Notes: generated by a model not told the origin, from the sequence alone. 64,000 nt of DNA from Anticarsia gemmatalis (GCF_050436995.1 NC_134775.1:9029124-9093123), one strand, 5' to 3'; positions 11,692 through 23,118 are shown, counted from the stretch's first letter. Numbers and translations are program-made.

Positions 11692-11970
11692 CTTCTACTT
11701 CACGATTCATAACTAACTATATCACAATTATATCAGTATCCACTGTGAGACGTTGACACGTTAAGTGCAAGAAAGTGAATAATTTCATCGCAAAAATACC
11801 ACTTACACCGATACGTTACATTTTTATATTTTTATAAGCGGGTAGTTGGAAAAAATAATATTCAAAACGTTACCTCTGGGTATCTGGGTATCCCTTTAGG
11901 TATAGAAATTAAAGAAATGAGATGACCCTTTTTGTCCAGCTAGATTGGCCTCCTGGTTCACAGTGGGACG

Positions 11971-12430
11971 GCGGCCGGTCGCGGCGGTCGACGTCACGCC
12001 GCAAGTACCTACGCGCGCCACACAGACACGATTACGCACACAGCCGTCAGCCTCACACTCACTAGTATGCAGCGTTACTTAGTATTTGTTCTATGTTTAA
12101 AATGGAAATGTCATAATTATCCCGCTCTCCGATAAAAGGTACATTCATACGATTTAAAATGTGTGATATCTAATTATTACACGTACAAATACATACAGAA
12201 CGACATAAAACCCTATTGATATTCTTTAGCGCAGCAAAAAATGTCAAATAAACAATTTAACATGAAGGTAGGTATGCTGATGTATTCATTTAAGTCGCAA
12301 ACTTAAGAGGAACATTATTAAAGAAATGGTATCGTCGCTTTATTCCATTTGATCTTGCCAACTTCTACCTATCCGATATTTACACGCTCATTCACACTTC
12401 ATGCAAGCGCGGTGCGACTCCTTTGCCGAA
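11971..12430 (+). repeat. family A segment 2 (GC-rich start, then AT-rich)
   Basis: Homologous to 41583-41965 (CGACGTCAC, ACCTACGCGCGCCACACAG, CAGCGTTACTTAGTATTTG). It has an extra 70-odd bases around 12265-12330 relative to the other copy. Confidence 0.8.
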
Positions 12431-13222
12431 AATTAGATGCCATCAAAAACATTCTGTAAAAACCTCAAGTCTCGCCGTAAAAAGGTGTGAGATATATATA
12501 ATACCAAGTCGATTAATCTATTTAGTCTCTACCTATTTAGAACCTAAGTCCAATTTGTACGGAAAGACGTTTTTTTTTCATAATTCAACATATTTTCCTA
12601 TGGGAATGTTGTTCAGTTTCATGGGCTAAACACCCTTACCCACCCTATACCCCCTCCCGTTATGCTTCATATAGTAGGTACCTATTTACACCTATTTATT
12701 TTATTTTCTACAGTAATAATAATTCATTAACTGCAAATGTAACCTTGTAATCTTATACATTTATATGGGATTACAAAGTTATTGTTGCAGTTGGTGTATT
12801 TAGAAAACTGGACCGAAATTAGAAAATATTTAATTTTTCCCATGATTAAGACACTAAACCCTATTTGTATTCTAAATTTTAAGCTTCTAAGTCTGCTAGA
12901 AGTACCTTAGACTTTTGATGATCGGTGAGTCAGTGAGTCAGTGAGTCAGTGAATCAGTGAATCAGTGAGCGACAAAATTCAAAATTTTAACAAGTTGTCA
13001 TTCTTAAACTACTGGTTCAAATTGACTGAAATTTTAAATATACCGTGTTTATAGTATACAATGACTGATTAGTTGCTGAAAATCCAGGCTTCTAGTTTTA
13101 TTTACAATCACAACGAAATTATAGGGGTGTCAAAAATAGCCCGAATTGCTTCGAGAAAAGGATGTTAGTTACGGCCGTGCCGCTTTTTTTTGCTCGACTT
13201 GCGGGGGCACTTCCGTGCCCCC
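12431..13222 (+). mobile_element. Helentron/Helitron-like non-autonomous element
   Basis: This block is absent from the second A copy. It ends in a strong terminal hairpin, GGGGGCAC-ttcc-GTGCCCCC (13203-13222), directly at the junction. It contains a short tandem array of 8-base units GTGAGTCA / GTGAATCA (12925-12969) about 230 bases from that end. Hairpin end plus internal minisatellite and no TIRs or target duplication is the pattern of non-autonomous Helentrons, common in Lepidoptera. The left boundary is uncertain by about 15 bases. No Rep/helicase coding is present. Confidence 0.6.
12925..12969 (+). repeat. 8-bp minisatellite, about 5.5 units
   Basis: Units of GTGAGTCA (first three copies) and GTGAATCA (later copies) in tandem inside the Helentron-like element. 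Confidence 0.9.
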
Positions 13223-13541
13223 AGATGCTAAGTACTTCTCCGGGGATTATAAATTATGATAAATTAGTTTTTCTGATTAGAATATTAATGGATATTGATA
13301 AAATGTTAAAGTATTTAAGTGTTTTATACTCGGTCAGTAAATAAATACACGTCTAAATAATAATACGTATTTAATAGGCAACGGCCATATTGACAGAACA
13401 AAGTATTTGAGAAGACCAATGACATTTATGAAATATATTTAAGTGTTGCAATTACAAATAATTAATTTCAACAGATATTGATTGTTATCATAGCAATGAT
13501 AATAACAGTACATTTTTGATGGTTTAGCTAAATAATTATTT
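13223..13541 (+). repeat. family A segment 3a
   Basis: Matches 42044-42165 (ATGCTAAGTA, TCTCCGGGGATTAT, GAATATTAATGGATATTGAT). It ends at ATTATTT (13535-13541), the duplicated target of the SINE. About 190 bases here (13296-13475) are not in the other copy. Confidence 0.75.
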
Positions 13542-13912
13542 GTATAACTGCCTCTGTGGCGCGGTCGGTAGTATATGCGACTGCGGCGCGAGAGGTCTCG
13601 GGTTCGAATCCTGGGTCGGGCCAAAAAGTCTTTTCTGAGATTTTCTGTTAAGAATTTCTTAGAGATTGCCCGGAGTTAGGAAGTTGAGGTCGAAGACCTC
13701 CGTGCCTCGGAGAGCACGTAAAGCCGTCGGTCCTGCTCCTGACCTCTCACTGGTCGTGTCGGTTATCCGTCCCACCAAACTATGAGAGTGATGGAATAGA
13801 GAGTGTACCTGTGTATTGTGCACACACTTGGACACTATAAACAAAGTCCTGCACAGACGGCCAGTTTCAATGAAACTGACCGCCGTAGCCGTATATCGGC
13901 TAGGAGGAGGAC
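13542..13912 (+). mobile_element. tRNA-derived SINE
   Basis: The 5' head has the internal RNA polymerase III promoter: A box TGGCGCGGTCGG (about 13557-13568) and B box GGTTCGAATCC (13601-13611). The body contains GAGAGCACGTAAAGCCGTCGG and the tail GCCGTATATCGGCTAGGAGG, typical of lepidopteran SINEs. ATTATTT is duplicated at 13535-13541 and 13913-13919. The second A copy lacks it at 42165, giving a clean empty site. Confidence 0.88.
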
Positions 13913-14178
13913 ATTATTTCGTGTTTATTTTGTTTACTTTATTCTGGTTTTGTGTAATTAATATAATTAATATCAAAGTATTTTAAACTTACATCAATAT
14001 TTTTTGTAATGTTATTAGGTAATTGAATAAAACTACAATGCAACGAGTTACAACTGTAACAAGTAAAAATAGTAATTCGTCGCAGTCATAGGTCAAAGTG
14101 CCTCATCAATATTTTATTGAATCTAATCTCTCGCTGGGAACCTAACTCGTCACTCGTCACCAAATCGGCGCGGCGGCG
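13913..14178 (+). repeat. family A segment 3b
   Basis: Matches 42169-42390 (CAAAGTATTTTAAACTTAC, AATCTCTCGCTGGGA, CACCAAATCGGCG). It ends at CGGCG (14174-14178), the duplicated target of T2. Confidence 0.85.
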
Positions 14179-14465
14179 CACAGTGGGCTGAAATCGTAAA
14201 GTTGGGACTTAGGGACTAAAACTTTTTGAATTCTATGTACTAATACAAATATATTATGTTATTACAGTTTTTTGATATACTCAGTATTTTTCGAGTTATG
14301 GAGCCCTAAACTTTGTATGAAATATTAATGGGGTTTTTGGTTTTATCTTGCATTTTTTAATATCGTTTTACAAAATATTGTGATAAATATTGGTTAACAT
14401 TTCACACTACACTTATGACATCATTTGTTTATAACAAAACTCAGCAGCGCGGTGACCCTCATTAC

Positions 14466-15194
14466 TGATAGATCGCCCGGAGTCCTGCTGGCAGGACTTG
14501 GTGTACTTCCGGAAGGACGCAACTTTTTTCGTTCACAGCACCGTAATATTATATTACTCAAAGTTCATATTTACATGTTAATATTGTATAATCCTTCCTC
14601 TTTCACACTGTAGTAGAAAGGATTCGTCATTGCAACTGCAATTCAATCGGCAAGCGATGGCGCACGAGTATAAATTTCGACGCGCCCGGTACCGAAAATG
14701 CATGGGGTCGAGAACAATTTGGTGAAAACTATAATAAAACTGAAATATCTGGGAGCGTGGTTAGATTCTTGGCAAATAATAAAGTACGCGTACAGTGGGA
14801 TATTGATGGTGAATATTCAATAATGCCTATTGAATTAATAAAACTTACCAATGACCAAATGACAAAGTGATTCAAAGCTCCTCTATAATAAATAATATGA
14901 GTTCTATAAATGAATAATTATAGCAATAGATAAGCAAACATCCAAATATAATTGTGATAATTTTTTTTTAAGTAATTAAATCACGGAGTTTTATTTTAAT
15001 TCGCAATAATCAAGGTTTAAGACCTCTGACTCACTAGGGTTCAAAGCCTAGGGTCACCGTACTGCTGGAAGGACAATAGAAGTTTTCATACAAAACGCGT
15101 ACTGCTAGAAGGACTCGAGTCCGTCTTCTAGCAGGACGTTATGACATCCTTCCGGAAGAGCTTCCAGCAGGACCTACCGTCGGGCGATCTATCA
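14466..15194 (+). mobile_element. 729-bp TIR element (MITE) in T2
   Basis: Ends are TGATAGATCGCCCG and its reverse complement CGGGCGATCTATCA. TTAC flanks both sides (14462-14465 and 15195-15198), a 4-bp TSD. The subterminal regions hold several copies of CTGCTGGCAGGAC/CTTCCGGAAG-like palindromic motifs, probably binding sites. It contains a coding remnant (next entry). Superfamily not assigned. Confidence 0.75.
14635..14871 (+). pseudogene. unrecognised coding remnant in the MITE
   Basis: A frame without internal stops and with good codon structure reads SINFDAPGTENAWGREQFGE, ISGSVVRFLANNKVRVQW and ends IELIKLTNDQMTK at TGA 14869-14871. The 'V-V-R-F ... V-x-V-x-W-D' pattern looks like a small beta-rich domain. 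No start codon is evident and I cannot name the family. It may be an exon of the MITE's autonomous parent. Confidence 0.4.
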
Positions 15195-15337
15195 TTACCA
15201 TGTCGTCCAATCAGAGCGCAGTAAAATGATGACGTGTCATTATGTGATTAGGTAATGAATAGCAGGTAAAAAATTACACCGTTACATTTGTAAAATCACC
15301 ATTTCCAATACGCTGTTACACACGTACTGCACTACAA

Positions 15338-16040
15338 GTGAACATGAATCTACAGCAAAAGTGTCTACTGCCACGTGAACGAATGCGAAATCCAAGAAAA
15401 CCGTCTAGTGAATTAGAACCTAAGCAAAAAAAGAGACGTACAAGACATATTCATACAACTATGACTACAGAGGAAATATCTTATGCATGTATTATGAAAT
15501 TACGAGAGGGTGGTAATCAAGGAATAGCTGAAATCCTCAGACACCTACATACATACTTCAAAATCTACAGGATATTCAGGAAGCCAAAAATAGTCTTTTG
15601 GGTAAGAATGAAGATCTTAAATTTACTCCAGATGAAACTATGGAATAGCTTTTTGTATCAAAACTAAAGCCAAATTAACAAAGAGGCAACAATACTTTAA
15701 GAAAAAGCATCAAATAGAAAATTACAATATGTTTCCTTCCTGCTACAAGGTGTAAGATGCAAAAAAAGAATGTTACCCGCCAAAGGATGACATCACCTTA
15801 ACAGATACAGCTGCTAGAATAAAATTGCAGCCTCTATTAGACATAACCGCCAAAATGATATTCAAGGCAATCAATACTGATAGCACAGAATGTAAGGAGT
15901 TGACAATGATAAGCAAATGATGGTGGATGGTGCCTCAAATCAAACAAACTAAGCAAACAATTACAACGGAAGACAGTGCTTTGGCAGATAATTCAAGTAT
16001 TTTTATGGGTAGTCTAGTACTAATAAAAATTAGAGTCATC
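15338..16040 (+). pseudogene. decayed Transib transposase of T2
   Basis: The frame from ATG 15338 (PSSELEPKQKKRRTRHIHTT, then TTEEISYACIMKLREGGNQG) matches the segment before the catalytic core of Transib transposases. Past 15667 it is full of stops and shifts but still reads NMFPSCYKV, KKECYPPKDDITLTDTAARI, LQPLLDITAKM and a remnant of the W-x-x-D-G-A-S-N-Q motif near 15920. The T1 protein has a matching order (NCYPAKDSIFISETR, KWGCDGSSGYSNFKQKF). The C-terminal half is gone. Confidence 0.7.
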
Positions 16041-16118
16041 CTATATCGTCCCCGTAGAGCGAAAAATCACTAACTAACACCTAAGTGATTTTGAGATACG
16101 AGGTGTTTTATGTCCTAA

Positions 16119-16786
16119 CCTCTCGAGCGCCCCACGTCAAAATTCAAATATACCGTTAAGCGTCCAGGCCAAAAATGGCGCGCGAAATTGAATTGGCGGT
16201 TGGCGTTTAAGCGCCGATTCCGTCATATTTTGATACTAACACCCTAGTCATACCTTATATATTTGAAATCTACATAAAATTTGCTATATATTAAAAAAAT
16301 AAACCACAAATAATATTTGATAGTGGTGGTACAATAGTCGGTTTAATCTGAATATTTTGTGTTTTAGGCATGTGTTTGAAGAAAGTCTAAAAAATATTTT
16401 TAGGCATAAAAAATAATATGACGGAGGGTCTTATCGTGTAGTTAATGAATAATGACATTAAAATCCAACTGTAAAATATACTCAAATCTTTAAAATTAGT
16501 TAAAAAAAGTATTTACAATATTGGTCATAAAGGAACATGTCGTTGGGTCAGATGTTGTTTAAGGTGCTCTCTGGCCTATATCAACCACTTATTCAAGTGT
16601 GTGCATTAGATCGTCGTCTCGTTTCATCAGCTTCAATGTCAAATATGTTTGAAAGGGATAAACATAGTTTTAGCATTTAATTTCTACGTTTTTTTAATGT
16701 AAGATCGTTTTGCCGTACCACGGTGGCGGGACGCTTGACGGGGGTAGCACATTCAACCGTGACACGGTGGCCGGGCGCTTGAGAGG
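16119..16786. mobile_element. piggyBac-type MITE
   Basis: A 668-bp non-coding element. The left end is CCTCTCGAGCGCCCC and the right end, reverse-complemented, CCTCTCAAGCGCCC. TTAA lies at 16787-16790 on the right and CTAA at 16115-16118 on the left, consistent with a TTAA duplication with one substitution. No ORF inside. Confidence 0.7.
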
Positions 16787-16826
16787 TTAAATGACAAAAA
16801 AAAATATGACTTTTTTCGAAGATTAG

Positions 16827-17064
16827 TGTAGGCGCCTTTACGGTACTTTATAAATAAAGAGTGGACTGTATGATATAGGGCTTTAATGCCGTAATTTACA
16901 ACAGATCATAAACGCAACGTAGTACAAATAAGTGCCCGCGGTTAAGCGCGCCGTGGCCTGAAGAGAAGTGACGGCCGCGGTGGCGGCGCGGGCGCGGCCG
17001 GCCGCGGTTGCGCCCCGGCCCCCGCACCGCTCCCTCGTTCAGCTGTAGCGGTCGTGCGCCGACA
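16827..17064 (-). repeat. 3' LTR of BEL/Pao 1
   Basis: Starts TGTCGGCGCACGACC on the minus strand and ends GGCGCCTACA. It contains a very GC-rich block (CGCGGCCGGCCGCG) and an AATAAA-like region on the opposite side. A purine-rich tract (GGGGAGTA on the minus strand) precedes it at 17065-17075. Confidence 0.92.
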
Positions 17065-17084
17065 TACTCCCCGGGTTGAAGCGT

Positions 17085-20000
17085 TCAGTCTTCTAATGGG
17101 AGTGGGCATATGCAATTGAAGGCACGACGGATGGTGCCCCTCCTGGTCTTCATTTCTGCCACCCTCGTGACTCCGTCAACGCCGGGATAGGTCTTCGTGA
17201 CCCGACCCAGGGACCAGAGCAGTGGTGGCGTCGTCTTGTCCTTGATTAGGACCAAGGTTCCTGGCTTCACCTCCCCTCTGGAAACAAACCACTTGGACTT
17301 GGCCTGCAGCAGAGAAGTGTACTCATTATGGAAGCGTCCCCAGAAGTGCTGCCTGATGTACTGTATCCTCTTCCACCGGTCCAGTCGCGTGATGTGCGTA
17401 TTATCAGTCACCTGGGTGCATGGTACAGATAAGAGTGGTCGTCCAATCAAGAAATGAGAAGGTGTTAGTGCCGTAAAATCGTTCGGGTCAGAAGAAAGAG
17501 GAGTGAGAGGGCGCGAGTTCAATACCGCCTCTATTTGAATGAGACAAGTAGACATCTCTTCATAAGTGAAGTGAGTAAGACCCAATAGCCTTTTCAAGTG
17601 ATGCTTGCACGATTTTACAGCAGCTTCAGCCAAAGAATTGAAATGAGGGCTATATGCAGGCGTGAAAATAAATTCGATACCCTCCTGCGCGATTTCAAAT
17701 GGAACATTTGATGAATTTTAAAAATTGTACATTTCATTAGACGCGCCTACGAAATTAGTCCCGTTATCGGACGTGATGCTTCGGGGCTTGCCTCGACGCG
17801 CCACGAAACGATTTAGAGCGGCCATGTAGGCCTCAGAGGTGAGGTCTGTGACGAGCTCCAAATGTACTGCTTTTACTGCCGAGCAAACAAAGATGCACAT
17901 GTAAGCCTTTGTTAGTTTGCAGCCTCGCCCCGCGCGGTTTGCTATGAGTACTGGCCCGGCATAGTCAACGTAACTGTGTAAGAAAGGAAATTCAAAATTA
18001 GTTCTCGACGATGGTGATTAGTTCTTGAGTCTGTAACATTTGAGACATTTATTTACGGTGAATCTAGATAGGTTCCTACCACCTAGCGGCCAATACGTTT
18101 GTCGAATGTGTGACAGTAACAACTGAGGACCGGCATGAACAAGCTTTAAATGTTGCATGTGAAAAATAAGTTTAGTAAGAATGTGCTTACCACATAAAAG
18201 AATAGGATGCCTCACATTGAAGTCATAGGGAGAGTTATCAAGCCTCCCGCCCACACGAATGAGGTCGTGATCGTCAATGAAAGGCGTCAGAGGAAGCAAT
18301 CTACTTTTGCGTGGCAATTTTTGACTACTTTTTAAAAGTTTATATTCCTCAGGGAACATTTCAAGTTGTGAGAAATGAATAATTGAATTAAATGAATTTT
18401 CTAGCTCTAACAATGAAAGATTGCCACACAATTTATTATTTTTATTTTTTAAGTTGTAAATAAATCGCTGTACATATGTAAATATTTTATGAATTTTTGT
18501 TAGACTAGAATACTTTGATAATAAATTATGAATGATAGATGAATGAGAGGTTACGTGTGAATGATGAACATTATGTGAGTGATCATTACTATTATTACTA
18601 CCACTACTAATGATATGAGTCACCACTTCTGGCAAATCATGTTTCTTTGTGTTTGGCATTGTGGGCCATTCACTCTCTTTATTTAATAAAAAAGACGGTC
18701 CGGACCACCAGAGGGGTGTGTCCTTGATAATGTCGGCCCGTAGACCACGCGAAACAAGATCCGCTGGGTTGTCCTTAGACGGTACGTAGCTCCAGGTATG
18801 ACCACATGTGATCTCTTGAATCTCGTTGACTCTATTTCTGACGAAAGGTTTTAATTGGTTAGAAGGAGTAGAGAGCCAACCCAACACTATGGTTGAATCA
18901 CACCAGAATCTATACTTGTGGATAGTCATGGTGAGAGATTCCTGAACCTTAGCACACAGCCTTGCTCCCAACAAAGCGCCACAAAGTTCAAGCCTCGGGA
19001 TAGTTGTAGGTTTGATGGGTGCTACACGATTTCTAGAGACTAGAAGTTGTACACCTACGACTCCGGCACTGTTACACGATCGAATGTACACACAGGCGCC
19101 GTATGCTTTCTCGGATGCGTCGGTAAAAACATGTATTTCGTGCGTAACAGAGTCTTTATGCGAAACCCAACGAGGAACCTTTAAATAATTTAAAGATGTA
19201 ATAGTACTCTCAAACACAGACCAAGCATTGCTCACCTCGAGCGATACTCCGTCGTCCCAGTCGTATTTATCTAGCCAAAGTCGCTGCATGAGGATTTTGG
19301 CTTCAACAACGCACGGACCAACGAGGCCCAGTGGGTCGAAAATCTGACTGATAACAGAGAGGATATGACGTTTGGTGACTTTATTAGTAGAAGTAACGTT
19401 TATAGTGTATGTAAGTGAATCTGAGTCACAAACCCAGTTAAGTCCTAGGGTTTTGGACTGAGAACCGTTAAGACCATGCTCAGAAAAATGTAACATATTA
19501 TCTGATTCATTATAATTATTATTAGATTTTATTTGATTTAAGATTTCCAAATTATTTGATCGCCATTTGCGTAAATTAAATTTTGCTGAAGAAAGAACCT
19601 TTTTTATAGTTTTAGTTACATGTACAGTTTCAGATATGGTGCTCCCTCCCCCGAGATAATCGTCTACGTAAAAATCACGCCGTATAGCGAGTTGTGCACG
19701 ACTATCCTCAGTGTTATCAGCCAAACTTACCAAACACTTGGTGGCTAAATAGGGAGCAGACGCAGTACCGTACGTAACTGTGTTTAATGTGTATGTACTT
19801 AGAGGTTCCGAGGGATCAAATCGAAAAATATTTTTTTGGAGAGGTCGTTGATCTGGACTTAGTTCGATAGCCCTGTACATCTTCTCCACGTCACCTGAGA
19901 CCACGTATCTATGCTGACGAAAACGTATTAAAATGGATAATAGATCGTCTTGCACTACCGGACCGACCATCTGAATGTCGTTAAGAGACACTCCCGTACT

Positions 20001-21343
20001 AGTAGGGGCTGATGCGTCGAAGACTACGCGTAGTTGAGTTGTGGTACTCGAATTCCGAATGACTCCATGGTGTGGAATATAATATTTAGTTATGGAATGT
20101 CCAGGTGGAGAAGTACAGTTAGAGTCTAACGTCATATGACCTAAGCGCTCATACTCTCGCATAAATTCGTAATATTTGCTTTGAAAGGAAGGATCACGCT
20201 TAAACCGCCGCTCTAGGGACAAAAAACGATTCCTAGCATTTGTGTAAGACTGTCCTAGAGAGCTTGGATCGTCCTTCAAAGGCATTTTAACGACAAACGC
20301 ACCATCGCTGTTGCGTGTAGTGGTTTGTGTAAAGTGTTGTTCACACATTCTCTCCTCAAGAGAGTGGGAATGTTTGTGTGAGACATTGTCAAATTCCCAG
20401 AATTTAGTGAGGTCGGGATTGACATTGGAATGATGGCAAAAGTGATTAGAAGCAGAGGAAAGAAAGCTAGATTGATGTGAAATGCTACCAGATACAAGCC
20501 ATCCGAATTTTGTTTCACACAATTTAGGTAAATTTTTCCCTAAGTCTATCGTATTTGAACCTATGACATTCCAAAACACCTCAGCCCCTACCAGGACATC
20601 GACGGCCGACGGAACGTTGAAGTTCGGGTCCGCTAATGTAAGACCTGAAGGAATAGGGACATGGTTAATGGGTACGAACGTAGAAGGCAAGACCTTCGTG
20701 ATCTCAGGTAGGACGTGGCAATCAATATCTACAGTGTAGGCACAGCATAAGGACTCTATAGTTAGTTGACAAGACTGTGTACTGGTGGATATGTGATTAT
20801 TGATACCTGTTACCTTGGTGCTAGTACCTCGTCGTGACAAACCCAGTTTCTCTGTTAAGCTCTGCGTTACGAAGTTCGCCGTACTGCCGTTGTCCAGCAG
20901 TAGGCGCGCGGCGTACTTCTTACCTGTGTGGCTGATGACGTTCACCAACGCTGTCGATAAGAAAACATGCGCAGAAGTGGCGAGCTGCATAGAATTAGCC
21001 GAAAGCACAACATTAGACGCAGATGGCAGTGCAGGAGGCAGTGAAGAAACAGCAGAAGGCAATAGATTGGGTTCGCTAGAATCTAAGTGCAAAAGCGTAT
21101 TATGTTTGGTCTTGCAATATCTGCAGCGTGAAAACTTACACTGCTTAGCAGTATGTCCAATGCGTAGGCAGTTAAGACAAACAGTCAAATCTTTTGCCCT
21201 TTGAATGCGATTTTCTATTGATAGGCTTCTAAAGGTATTGCATTTATATAAAGTATGTGCTTGGGAGCAAAGTGGACATTTAATATTAATATTTTTTAAT
21301 TTTTTATCTGAGTTTTTATTTTTAGAGTAGTTGTTATTGTTAC
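17085..21343 (-). pseudogene. BEL/Pao pol polyprotein with two nonsense codons
   Basis: Order on the minus strand: CCHC knuckles (CLNCLRIGHTAKQCKFSRCR and CKTKHNTLLH), aspartic protease (LLLDNGSTANFV), reverse transcriptase (FYVDDYLGGGS), RNase H (VFTDASEKAYGACVYI), integrase zinc region, then the integrase core with Asp in SYVDYAGPV, Asp in ITSDNGTNFVG and Glu in HFNSLAEAAVK. The last part is GTLVLIKDKTTPPLLWSLGRV, ending at 17085. TAA codons at 18018 and 17718 interrupt the same reading frame. The frame extends upstream of 21188 in phase to about 21343. Enzyme motifs are intact; only the stops prevent a full product. Confidence 0.9.
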
Positions 21344-22330
21344 CTAAATTAAATAAAAGTCTAAATTGTTATTTAAAGCAACAACAGTATTGTGCCGAAA
21401 AGAATTCGTATTATTATTTGATTCTACAGACTCCAACCAATCTGCTTTTTTACTTAAGAATGAACAAAATTGTGACGTAGTAGGATAGCCTGTAATTTTA
21501 TTGTTTCTGTGTTCCTCCCATTCACGACTAGTAACTAAATCTAATTTTTTAACCATGACAAAAATGATGATATCATCCCAATGTTCAGTGGGTCTTTTTA
21601 AATTGGTTAATGCCCGAACATTTTTATTAATATTATCAACTATGCTTCTAATGGAGACACTCGATTCTTTAGTAATTGGCTCAAAATCAAATAATAAAGC
21701 TTGTAAATGATTTCCCACAAGCAGATACTCATTGTTGTATCGCTCGCACAACAAGTCCCAAGCGGTCTTATAATGATCCCTGCTAAAATCTAAATTTTTA
21801 ATTAGCGACGCTGCGGTTCCCTGTAGGGAAGCACGCAAGTAATGAAACTTGTTGATGTTATTAATGCTAGAGTTATCGTGAACTAATGACGAAAAGGTGT
21901 CTCGAAACTCAAGCCAGCACTGATAGTTCCCGTCAAAATGAGGCAAATTGATTTTTGGCAAACGAACAAAATTATTGGAAGCGTGTACACCTGAGTCAGC
22001 ATCTTTGAAGCCCGCCTCAGAACCAGCAACGTTGACCGAAGAACCGAGCAGGCTGCGCGTGAGTGCCACCAGACTAAAAAATTGGCGGTCGAAGTCCTCA
22101 CGGTCCGTGAGTGCAGTCTCGGCATCGTCGATAAGCATTTCGATGTCTGTCTGTAAATCATCAAATTCGGCATGTAAGGTTTCGAATTTATGAAAACGCT
22201 CCTGCAGGTCTAATCTTTGCAACTCAGATATTTGTGCACTACTGCTAATTAAAGTTAAATAGTTACTGTAAATCTTGAGCTTCGACTTTAAAGAACTACG
22301 TTTCTTAATAAGTGTCTTAACGTCCGACAT
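21344..22330 (-). CDS. BEL/Pao 1 gag
   Basis: ATG at 22330, 328 codons. Begins MSDVKTLIKKRSSLKSKLK with a predicted helical N-terminus, then the conserved BEL gag blocks LPKINLPHFDGNYQCWLEFR, FHYLRASLQGTAASLIKNL and AWDLLCERYNNEYLLVGNHL. It ends with a shift: the gag frame stops at 21344 while the frame leading into pol opens one base over (NNNNYSKNKNS). This may be a mutation or a frameshift site; with the two pol stops a mutation is likelier. Confidence 0.88.
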   Translation of the reverse strand: MSDVKTLIKKRSSLKSKLKIYSNYLTLISSSAQISELQRLDLQERFHKFETLHAEFDDLQTDIEMLIDDAETALTDREDFDRQFFSLVALTRSLLGSSVNVAGSEAGFKDADSGVHASNNFVRLPKINLPHFDGNYQCWLEFRDTFSSLVHDNSSINNINKFHYLRASLQGTAASLIKNLDFSRDHYKTAWDLLCERYNNEYLLVGNHLQALLFDFEPITKESSVSIRSIVDNINKNVRALTNLKRPTEHWDDIIIFVMVKKLDLVTSREWEEHRNNKITGYPTTSQFCSFLSKKADWLESVESNNNTNSFRHNTVVALNNNLDFYLI

Positions 22331-22880
22331 TTTCTAGTATCTATTAAAAAAAATGAACACGTGTTTACCGTTATGCGATAACACTAATGAGTCTGTTATT
22401 GAAAGGATAGCAAAACAACTGTGCGGAACACAAAGGAACTAAATCTATAAGTATAAACTGCATAAACCGAGATCGAGCACGTGGTATGTGTCTCGACTGC
22501 ACATGCGCATATAATGTTGCCGCAGTTTATTTATTATAACGAAGCGGTGAAACACTGTAAATACAGTATAATAAGCACTAGTAATTGGAAATAACTATTT
22601 GTGAAGGAGGAATGTACTTGCTCAACAAAAAGAAAAACTTGAGAATACGATTATTTCGGCAAAAAAACGGCTGGGAATATAATTAATTGGAACGAACTCA
22701 CTCAGATAAGTACTAATACTCCCAGAATATGACTTCAACTTCTTCCAAGGTGACGCACGTTGCTTCGGGGACGACTTCTTTGACTTCGGTGTGGCCGCGG
22801 AAAGTTCCACGCGGCGGCCCGTTGATTTGCGAAGATGACGTGGTTACGACGGTGATTTTAACGGTGAAAGGACCAAAAAC

Positions 22881-23118
22881 TGTAGGCGCCTTTACGGTAC
22901 TTTATAAATAAAGAGTGGACTGTATGATATAGGGCTTTAATGCCGTAATTTACAACAGATCATAAACGCAACGTAGTACAAATAAGTGCCCGCGGTTAAG
23001 CGCGCCGTGGCCTGAAGAGAAGTGACGGCCGCGGTGGCGGCGCGGGCGCGGCCGGCCGCGGTTGCGCCCCGGCCCCCGCACCGCTCCCTCGTTCAGCTGT
23101 AGCGGTCGTGCGCCGACA
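22881..23118 (-). repeat. 5' LTR of BEL/Pao 1
   Basis: Read as identical to the partner at 16827-17064. The primer-binding region directly follows on the minus strand (sequence after the CA end begins GTTTTTGGTCCTTTCACC). Confidence 0.92.

Larger units (their letters stand above)
8346..11710 (-). pseudogene. Transib transposase (RAG1-related), interrupted
   Basis: The cut-and-paste recombinase of the Transib superfamily, whose catalytic core is related to vertebrate RAG1. A first exon ATG at 11710 (MNREVE) is joined across a 238-base GT-AG intron to 11453. The main frame contains KWGCDGSSGYSNFKQKF (first catalytic Asp). A one-base deletion at about 10449 breaks the frame at WQN/PRPSST. It continues with PIKFIF, CYLCGLTSK (zinc site), FGLSTLHALMRCFECMLH, and IPIGQLSE with the probable catalytic Glu. 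A LINE fragment (8681-9651) is inserted exactly after LSE(E). The frame resumes AQEARNKDCRRFRIHHTRK and, past one TGA, ends at TAA 8346. Not functional as read. Confidence 0.85.
5922..11965 (-). mobile_element. Transib DNA transposon T1
   Basis: The termini are inverted repeats: left CACTGTGTACCAGAATGC, right (reverse complement) CACTGTGAACCAGGAGGC, both followed by similar sequence including AATCTAGCTGGACAA. GGACG flanks both ends (5917-5921 and 11966-11970), a 5-bp TSD as expected for Transib. Joining the flanks reproduces the A sequence seen near 41560-41600. It contains a minus-strand Transib transposase with a small intron, interrupted by a LINE fragment (8681-9651). About 2.4 kb on the left is unexplained non-coding sequence. 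Confidence 0.85.
16827..23118 (-). mobile_element. BEL/Pao LTR retrotransposon 1
   Basis: Two 238-bp LTRs (16827-17064 and 22881-23118) flank a 5.8 kb interior. ATTAG is duplicated at 16822-16826 and 23119-23123. LTRs run TG...CA on the minus strand. By reading, I could find no difference between them. The interior encodes gag and a protease-RT-RNase H-integrase polyprotein of BEL/Pao type on the minus strand, but with a gag-pol frameshift and two nonsense codons. Confidence 0.93.

Noticed and set aside
11740..11747. CCACTGTG as the right end of the T1 Transib
   Set aside because: It lies only 30 bases upstream of the first exon. The ends at 5922 and 11965 have a long TIR match, a GGACG duplication and an empty site, so this is chance.
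12925..12969. CRISPR-like array
   Set aside because: 8-base units with no spacers; a minisatellite in a eukaryotic element.
13550..13622. Functional tRNA gene
   Set aside because: Has A and B boxes but continues into a SINE body with a target duplication and is absent from the other A copy.
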